From Symbiodinium microadriaticum (lineage: Eukaryota; Sar; Dinophyceae; Suessiales; Symbiodiniaceae): DNA of 64,000 nucleotides. Location of the stretch: NCBI GenBank assembly GCA_001939145.1, contig LSRX01000595.1:386141-450140 (forward strand). The letters are read 5' to 3'. This document shows positions 57,858-64,000 of the stretch, in pieces; the stretch's first letter is position 1, and each line of letters begins with the position of its first letter. The position numbers were made by a program, and so were the translations under genes. The notes under the pieces were generated by a model. The model did not search any database. It was not told the origin of the DNA and was given only the letters and a program-made list of their open reading frames with translations.

Positions 57858-60508
57858 CTAGCCACGGAGGCTAAGTATGTACACTCTCAGCCCTTTGCAG
57901 TTCGTAAGCAACTTGCATCGGCTGTGTGTACCATGGGAAGTGCAGCAGCTTTCATGTTGGAACATGGGGATGGCATACCCAAGACCCCATTGATCTGGGT
58001 GCATGCATTGATGTGCTTGGTGCTGCTGTTCTATCTTTCAGCACCCAGATCTGCTTTTAACTTGGACAGTCATCAGTCCAAAATTCTCCGGAAGTTGCAG
58101 CAGTTTGGAGTGCATCCTGACACATTGCACTACTCCTTGTTCGAGAAATCGAACTCGGTATACTGCATTTTTCAGGTGGATTTCGAGATCAGCCGCTTTC
58201 GTACTGGCTATTCTCAACCATCATCGTTGCTGTATATCGGCAGCACAGCCATTGGCATTGCCCGCCGACATTTGAACCGTATGGCAGTGTACAGAAGACT
58301 CCAATGAACAGAGTTCGTCGATGCCGAATTGTCACTTCGGTACTGGTCGTAGAACCATAATCTTTTTCAGTTCGTTGTTGTCCCTTTGCAGGCATATGAC
58401 AGTTACCAAACAGCCTGGGTTTCAGAACATGAGCTGATTGCTCAGTGGCAGGCTCCTCTCAACTTTCCCAGAGCGACCAGTCTCGTTAAGAAGACGGCTC
58501 TTGGGTTTCGTTTTTCTGCCAAGCGCAGAGTCTCTCTGTACGGGACCTTTGGATTGCGATTATGGCGAAAGCTGCGTAAGAGACTGCATCGCCACAATCG
58601 GAAGTTTTTCATCAAAGACTCTCGCGAGTTTGCTTGGGGATTGTTGTTTAAGCTTGGATCTCGTACCAGAGCAGCCTTCGAAACTTCGAAGCTCTTCAGA
58701 TCCAACAAAACGGCTGACGAGGAAGTGTATGCCCTCATCAAGCTCAGTCGGAACATTGAAAACCCCCATCGAGGCAGAGTCCAAGGATTGTTGAAAGGCG
58801 TGGTCAAGTTTCGAAAGACCATGCACTGGCCCAGAACATCCAGACCCTGGGTGCGCTGCCTTTGTCATGCGAAAGCTTCATGTTGAACTGTGAGCAGTGG
58901 CTGAAGAAGCTCATTCTCCAGTACAAGTATCTTTTTCCTTCTTTTCATGTTCCCAAGAACAGCCTCAGAGAGGCCCCACATCAAAGCATCAAGAAGTTTC
59001 TTCATAACTTTCAAGTATGGGAAGAAACTATGTGGGAACCGGACTTTCGACTGGAGTCGGTTCCATGTCCTCGTGCTAAGTACCGGAACCAGCTTCCAGA
59101 GAGTTGTTTTTCTTCCGGCCACGTTGCTGCCGGCCTGGACAATTTTCAATCATTGTTACCTGGCTGCAGCAGCATTCTTTCGGCCAGTGCTGCCAGCACA
59201 TTCTTCCCCGGCCGGAATCATTGGCTTGCCAAGTCCAGGGCTCTGTTTGATCAGTGGCTCAAGCGACACAGGCTGCCAAATACTCTGCATCCCATGTTTG
59301 AAGACTTCTGCAAAGAGCAGTGGCAACAACATGTCGGTGCATTGGAACATTCGTCCCGGTTGAACTGGGCCATGCTTCAACAAGTCAAGTCCACATTACA
59401 GAAGGACTTCGTCTTGTACAATGTCCTCGTTTTTTACTTCGTGGATTGTGCACCACATGGGATGACCCCTCAGTATTCAGGAGCTTGGAGGGCTCACCAG
59501 CTGAGTGGCAAGCAAAGATGCTCAAGGCACAGTATTCTCAAACGGAAAAAACAGTTCATCAAAGGTCGAACGATCATTTCCTATTCAGGATCATTGTGCA
59601 GCAAGCTCTTGGAGCTGGCTTCAGTTGCTTTGACTCTTATTGTCAAAACTTTGTATGCTGACAACCCAGGCCTATTGTCGATGCCCCAGTTATGGCAAGC
59701 TATTCACACATCACTGGTCTTCATCTCGAAATGGGGATGAAGCAGATGTCGAGTGGAATGACGATTTGGTAGGATTCTTTAATGCAGTGCCCAGGGCCGA
59801 CATTTTGAAGGCTGTCCACTGCATCGTCAAGGAATATAGCCAGCAGACAGGTCATACCGTTCTGGCTATTGGCCTTCTTTCTAAATCCGGCCATCCTGGC
59901 AAACCTCGAGGGAAAACCAAGTCTTCCCTCAAACGACTTTGGATACAGGATTTACCCTCCTTAGTTGAATTGTCATTTTCCACGGGGGTATTCACGGCAG
60001 CCGGGAAATGCAGGTTGCAAGTTGAGGGGACATGTATTGGGAATCAAATATCTCCCATCTTGTCCGGACTCCCTGTCTTGCTGGCAGAGAGAGAGAATTC
60101 CTTTCGTCGTTGCCTGCAGCGATTTCTTCTTCGCTGCTATTTCTCCGATATGTCGACAATCGCCTGATACTCGGGCCCAAGGCTGCATTACAGTCACAGC
60201 TAATGCAGCAATTTTGTGATCCCCATTTCTACCAAGGGATCGTGCTTGAACGAGTTTCTGATCATCAGTGGCTTGGCTTTACCATTGATGCTGCTGCTCG
60301 TACAGCAACTTTTAATATGCCAGAACAGCCCTGGCAAATTCGTTCTCCAGCCAGTGCCGGGTCGTGGAAACTGGCAACATCTGGCTATTTTTCCCGTGCA
60401 TCATTGATCCGCCAGTACACCTGGCCTCCTGAAGCTATACCAACTCAGCTTCGCCGACTCAAGCGACTCTATGTACAGGCAAGATTTCCTGCGAATGCTT
60501 TGCGGTAA
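57858..60508 (+). pseudogene. Retroelement pol: GIY-YIG endonuclease plus reverse transcriptase
   Basis: The GIY-YIG domain spans about 58153-58460: SVYCIFQVD, then LLYIGSTAIGIARRHLNRM (YIG codons at 58233-58241 and the catalytic-type Arg), and EHELIAQWQAPLNFP, matching the family's final Glu and Asn. In-frame TGA (58305) and TAG (58347) interrupt it. A basic linker follows (LWRKLRKRLHRHNRKFF). After a shift near 58810, a long helical region reads YLFPSFHVPKNS and onward. RT motif A is WNDDLVGFFNAVP (D codon at 59763); motif B is EGTCIGNQISPIL (about 60027-60062); motif C is FLRYVDNRLIL (60149-60163), with YVDN instead of YVDD. QWLGFTIDAAA fits motif D. Shifts lie near 59420, 59720 and 60115. 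The ORF ends at TAA 60508. Role: target-primed reverse transcription, by family analogy. Confidence 0.8.
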
Positions 60509-60671
60509 AGTTGCAAACATCGAACTATGCAGACTATGCAGTGTTTGCAAACCAGAGTATAGCTTGGTGCACCTCGAAGTTCTTCATGATTTTCGAGTCT
60601 TGGTCGTTGCACCTTGGTTAGCTGTTTCAATCTCAAGCTTTTTGAGTACAGCCTCTGTGGTCTTCGGACCC

Positions 60672-62621
60672 ATGTCTCAATATCATTTTCATTTCTATGG
60701 TGGAGGACCTTCTGGTCCTGACAAAGAGGGCATTGTGGTTTCGACCACACCCGCTGCTCGTGAAGCGCGATTTGTTCGATCCGTGTCTCACCCTCCACCT
60801 CGCGCACCTCTACCTTTGCGCAATGTTTCACCCAGGCCAGCGAGTTCCCCGCCTGGGCAGTTGAGTCGCGACAGGAGCCCTGATCGTGCAAGGAGCCCGC
60901 GGCGTGAAAGGAGTCCGCGGCATCACCATCGCAGTCGTTCTCGCCGACGACAAAGACGGCACCACCACACTCGACGACCTCAGCCAGCTGAAAATCCAGC
61001 TGATCGGGCACCACATCGTTCGACGAGCATGCGACCTGGGCCGCCTGTACCAAGGCCAGCCTCTGCACCTCCAGGTCTTTTACAACCGAGTGCACCTCGA
61101 CCTCGCCCAACTTTCAACCCTGCGATCAGAATGGTCTCAGCTACTCCTCCGGCTCCTGTTTCCAGCCCTGAACGGCCACCTGGTCAATGGACACCGGCAT
61201 TGAGTCAAAGACCTTTGACACCCGGGTCGAAGCTGCAATTTCAAAGGGCACCAGCATCGTGTGCTACTGACCCTCAGCAAGTTTTGCAGCAAGCTGCAGC
61301 TTCCTTTAAAAGCCAGCCTGCCAGTAGTGTCACTGCTCCTGCTGTGTCCACTTTTGCCTCGCAGCAAGTTTTGCAACCAGCTGCAGAGGCCTTTAGAAGC
61401 CAGCCTGCCAGTAGTGCCAATGCACCTGCTGTGCCTGCAAACGTCCATAGTGTAGCACCGGTCACTCCGCCGAAGAATCCACCTGTGAGTGCCAAAGGCC
61501 CACCAAGGCTGTCCACTCCTAGTATTGTGGATGATGAACTCATGTTTCAAGCAACACATCGCAGCACTTACGAGCAGCTTGCGCGAACAAATCTCACGAA
61601 GGGCCAAAGGCCGAAATGCCGTGGATTACTATGAAGAAGGGATGTCTCCCCTCCTTGCATACATGTTCTTTGTGTTGCATTATCATGAAAACTTTTTGAC
61701 CATCAATGGAATTCATGAGTGGCCGATCATACCACACAGCGCCATCCGCCGATTTACTGATCGTGTTGCATGGATACGACAGTTTTCGGTACCAATGCCC
61801 AAGATCCTGAAAGAGGATGTTGAGCAAGTATTGCAGTTTTTGCTGACCCGTTTTGGCCCAGCTGAGAAGCCTTTCCTGCCAATGATTCCCATTGGCCAGC
61901 GAGAAATTGTTTTGTTAGCAAAGGCTATTTTGGCCAGCAAGATCCCCTGTAAGGAAATCTTTCAGTATGATGCAAAAGCTTATGCTTTGCCTCAAGAGGC
62001 ACTGCATGTGTGGGAGCTACCTGTAGCCCACCTGCCCGGACCAGAGGAACAGGCGAATCGTTATTACCTTTGGGGGCATGGAACCTCGGCCGAAGGCCTG
62101 GTTGGTATCCTGACACTGGGCAGAGTGCTCAGGTCCAGCCTCGAAGCTGTAGGATCTTCTCAATCTGATGAGATTTTGTCGTTCTACGGCAAAGCCTCCC
62201 AGGAGGCACATTACGAGCCGTCCAAATTGGAGTTTGTTTCAAAGCTACATCACAGCACAAAAAGCAGTGCTGGAGTGGTGGTCGGAGGGTTCATTGGAAC
62301 CGCTCACCACAAAAGCAAGTCCTCCAGCACGGTCCATGAGGGCCATTTGTGCAAGTTTCATGCATTGGTGCACCTTCGGGTGACAAGAGATGGGCCATCA
62401 GAGAGGCAGCCGGCCGAATCGACCGGATATGGGTTCTCTCCAGTACCCACAGCGCACCACTTTCGATGCAAACAGCAGTAGCAAAAGCATCACACCCCAG
62501 ACCTGTCACTTTCGACGGGGGAGATGGCAGTGATTGGGGAGTCAACTGGCCTAGCATCGAAGATGCGGCCCGTGGTCCCAACTCCTTTACCGAGGTCAAA
62601 CATGAACCTAATTCGAGATGA
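60672..62621 (+). pseudogene. Retroelement ORF with RS-rich region and ART-like module
   Basis: ATG at 60672 (MSQYHFHFYGGG). A Pro/Arg region contains SR/RS dipeptides (RDRSPDRARSPRRERSP) then His/Arg-rich sequence, like RNA-binding RS domains. A 25-residue unit is repeated twice (61275-61349 and 61362-61436). After a shift near 61590 the frame reads SRRAKGRNAVDYYEEGMSPL, then a globular domain with YYLWGHGTSAEGLVGIL (H codon at 62077), GRVLRSS, ILSFYGKASQ and GVVVGGFIGTAHH. The HGTS..gl..Il..G pattern with a later Tyr resembles ADP-ribosyltransferase-fold proteins (PARP/TRPT1-like). A second shift near 62385 leads to AIREAAGRIDRIWVLSS and a stop at 62621. The ART link is by pattern only; activity is not implied. 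Confidence 0.6.
61275..61436 (+). repeat. Two 75-nt in-frame tandem repeats in the retroelement
   Basis: Units at 61275-61349 and 61362-61436 are separated by 12 nt. Both encode QQVLQ.AA..F.SQPASS..APAV. The DNA differences are mostly conservative, so the duplication probably arose while the protein was under selection. Confidence 0.85.
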
Positions 62622-62779
62622 CATGTTCCTGTGAACTTCTTTTGCATGCCTAGCATCAAAAGTGCCAAGGTATCTGTTGAGTGCCAGTTGCAGCAGGAAA
62701 CCATTCAAGCATATCTTGTCGGGCTCAGTTGCTGATGTATGCCTTTGCTGCTTTCATTCCTTTCTTTTCTTTTCAAGCC

Positions 62780-63283
62780 ATGGAGAGGCTTCCACCGGAT
62801 TCGCTTACAATCATTGCGAGTTATATTGCATTGATTGAACTACATCTGGTCGTGACCCACGGTTCGACAGTCACACCAGACCGTCTTCCTCGGTGGGACG
62901 ACAATCTGAAGCGTACACAAGCCTTCATGAGAAGGTTCGGAAGCTATCAACATCCGCTTCCCTGGCATGTACGCACTTCTCCGCTGCAGACCACCTGGAC
63001 AGTCCATTTTTATACGAGTCATCTTGATCTCGGTGCGCTAATCAGACTTGCCACCGTAGCAAAACCATTGGTCAAACCAATGGCTCAGCTGTCTCAACAT
63101 GTTCCGGTCATCAATGTCCGACATATACCGCAAAACAGCTGCATGCACAATACCGACTTTGAGTGGACAAAGTCTACTCATAAGCAGTCCTATTTCGGCG
63201 TCGGATTGGAGATCTGTCGCCTCGACTGTAAGATTATGACTCATCTCCGCAGTCAGCGTTTGCGAGCACCCGATATTGTTTGA
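62780..63283 (+). CDS. Retroelement ORF3, intact 167 aa, unknown function
   Basis: ATG at 62780 directly follows a pyrimidine run ending in AAG (CTTTTCTTTTCAAGCCATGG), which looks like a 3' splice or trans-splice acceptor. The ORF reads MERLPPDSLTIIASYIALI and then soluble mixed sequence (PLPWHVRTSPLQTTWTVHF, QSYFGVGLEICRLDCK), with a stop at 63283. It is undisturbed while neighbouring ORFs are broken. The open frame also extends upstream to 62681. No family is recognised. Same strand and spacing as the other element ORFs. Confidence 0.55.
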   Translation: MERLPPDSLTIIASYIALIELHLVVTHGSTVTPDRLPRWDDNLKRTQAFMRRFGSYQHPLPWHVRTSPLQTTWTVHFYTSHLDLGALIRLATVAKPLVKPMAQLSQHVPVINVRHIPQNSCMHNTDFEWTKSTHKQSYFGVGLEICRLDCKIMTHLRSQRLRAPDIV

Positions 63284-63450
63284 GTCTGTACAGGTGAATG
63301 GCACTCCTGAGCACAGGAATACAAGTCAGCCTCATTTGCCATGTAATTGCTGTGCTTGTGCTAGTTCTACGGCATGAACACACTACTTTCTTGTTCATGC
63401 TTGTCTGTAGCTCGTTTCTCCTCGCAACTCCTTGCTTGTCAGATCGAGCC

Positions 63451-63780
63451 ATGAAGCGAACTTCGGATGATATGCTTTCTTTCGATCCCAACGATTCGTC
63501 TCAAAGCCCAATCGCACCAAAGAGGGCTACTCCACCGGATCGCAGCATAAAGATTTGGGTGGAAAATCTACCACCACAATGAGGATGCGTAAGCGCAGCC
63601 TTCGACATGGCTGCCCAAGGCATCGTGGACGATTTGAAGACTGAGATCGTTTCGAGATTTTCCAATCCCAGGTTCGGGTTGTACAAGAAGCAGTTGCGAC
63701 TACTTCAAGGCACGGAGCACAAGCAATTTTTCGAGAAGCTTTCCATGCTCAATTGCGAGTTGCCTCTCAAATTCCAGTGA
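63451..63780 (+). pseudogene. Retroelement ORF4, interrupted by one TGA
   Basis: ATG at 63451 (MKRTSDDMLSFDPNDSSQ), a Pro/Ser linker, then KIWVENLPPQ, an in-frame TGA at 63580, and continued open reading GCVSAAFDMAAQGIVDDLK then SNPRFGLYKKQLRLLQG and a stop at 63778. Removing only the TGA would give 109 codons, so the stop is probably a point mutation, for example from TGG or CGA. Unknown helical protein. It ends about 90 bp before the terminal (GT)n and the right direct repeat. Confidence 0.55.
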
Positions 63781-63872
63781 TTCCAGTGGTCGGAGTACAC
63801 AGCCGAGAGTCATCGACCTCCACTGGAGTACCGACCTTGACAATGTAGTATACTTTTTCCGCCAAAAAGGCT
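63781..63872 (+). other. Putative 3' end of the retroelement
   Basis: Non-coding tail between ORF4 and the right direct repeat. It has short runs (CTTTTTCC, CCAAAAAGGC) just before the (GT)n. No poly(A) tail is present, consistent with an element ending in a simple repeat rather than an L1-type tail. Confidence 0.4.
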
Positions 63873-64000
63873 TTGTGTGTGTGTGTGTGGACCTCTGTTG
63901 CTAAGAGGACACAGCAATTGCAACATTGCAGGGGGGCAGCGAGCATTTCTGGATTGCGCTGCCTAACAAAGACCGTCCAGATTTGCTGTGATATGAGGAA
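63873..64000 (+). repeat. Direct repeat, right copy, reaching the window edge
   Basis: Starts in a (GT)n run immediately after the last retroelement sequence and continues to the edge. Near-identical to 56181-56306. Since the left copy is part of a host gene, this copy is either a very long target-site duplication or part of a tandem duplication of the gene. Confidence 0.97.

Larger units (their letters stand above)
56859..63872 (+). mobile_element. Decayed multi-ORF retroelement: GIY-YIG nuclease before reverse transcriptase
   Basis: About 7 kb of plus-strand coding sequence, antisense to the host gene array. Order: Trp/Ser-rich ORF1; GIY-YIG endonuclease; RT with motifs A, B and C; an RS-rich protein with an ADP-ribosyltransferase-like module; two small ORFs. 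The reading frame is broken by at least five shifts and several stops, so this copy is inactive unless indel errors explain them. RT motif A (DLVGFFNAVP) aligns in length with the Penelope-like DVxSLFTNVP pattern, and an N-terminal GIY-YIG fits the permuted Penelope-like clade described in algae, protists and invertebrates. The 3' end is a (GT)n run, as in elements that end in simple repeats. Flanked by direct repeats of at least 126 bp. No LTR, integrase or RNase H was recognised. Confidence 0.82.

Noticed and set aside
56181..64000. Flanking repeats as LTRs of an LTR retrotransposon
   Set aside because: The left copy contains a host SulP exon and no LTR-like promoter or primer-binding site is visible. 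The element has GIY-YIG and Penelope-like RT motifs, with no integrase, protease or RNase H.
1..64000. CRISPR arrays, rRNA, tRNA or bacterial operons
   Set aside because: No spaced identical repeats of CRISPR type and no recognisable rRNA were seen. tRNA genes were not scanned for systematically and may have been missed. The gene structure is eukaryotic.

Overview
The window looks like nuclear DNA of a dinoflagellate, probably of the Symbiodiniaceae type. The reasons are moderate GC content, no long intact host ORFs, genes cut into many short exons, introns that use GC-AG and GA-AG borders as well as GT-AG, and many simple-sequence tracts. Every host gene I could identify from protein motifs lies on the minus strand, so positions 1 to about 56.3 kb read as one unidirectional gene array. 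Exon borders were placed by eye and are approximate unless a splice site is stated.

Layout on the minus strand, in window order: a Ser/Thr protein kinase running off the left edge with an EF-hand exon upstream (1-1.5 kb); coiled-coil exons (3.7-4.3 kb); a BIRC6/UBE2O-like ubiquitin-conjugating enzyme with a 177-bp (TAG)n tract in one intron (5.07-6.35 kb); weakly supported exons, including a Tudor-like one at 8.2-8.4 kb and a membrane-protein gene at 13.0-13.9 kb; a single-pass acidic membrane protein (20.2-20.8 kb); a HEAT-like helical protein (21.1-21.9 kb); a SET-domain gene (25.8-26.6 kb); a TPR protein with a visible start codon (29.2-30.2 kb); a very long 1,3-beta-glucan (callose) synthase of family GT48 (about 44.5 to 32.65 kb); unrecognised exons (45.5-49.6 kb); and a SulP/SLC26 anion transporter ending in a STAS domain (about 56.3 to 50.5 kb). 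An intronless CDGSH iron-sulfur protein gene lies inside a SulP intron.

Three accessory structures stand out. (1) A 673-bp insertion with about 54-bp terminal inverted repeats lies in a GC-AG intron that splits the glucan synthase FKS1 motif; its left half is strikingly AT-rich and encodes the end of a virus-like protein. (2) Positions 56.9-63.8 kb, on the plus strand and opposite to the host genes, hold a decayed multi-ORF retroelement. It has a GIY-YIG nuclease placed before a reverse transcriptase (an N-terminal-endonuclease Penelope-like layout), then an RS-rich protein with an ADP-ribosyltransferase-like HGTS module, then two further ORFs. (3) The retroelement is bracketed by near-identical direct repeats of at least 126 bp; the left copy lies in the SulP gene and carries a likely SulP exon.

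Confidence is high for the kinase, E2, glucan synthase, SulP, CDGSH and retroelement calls. It is moderate for SET and TPR, and low for unnamed exons.
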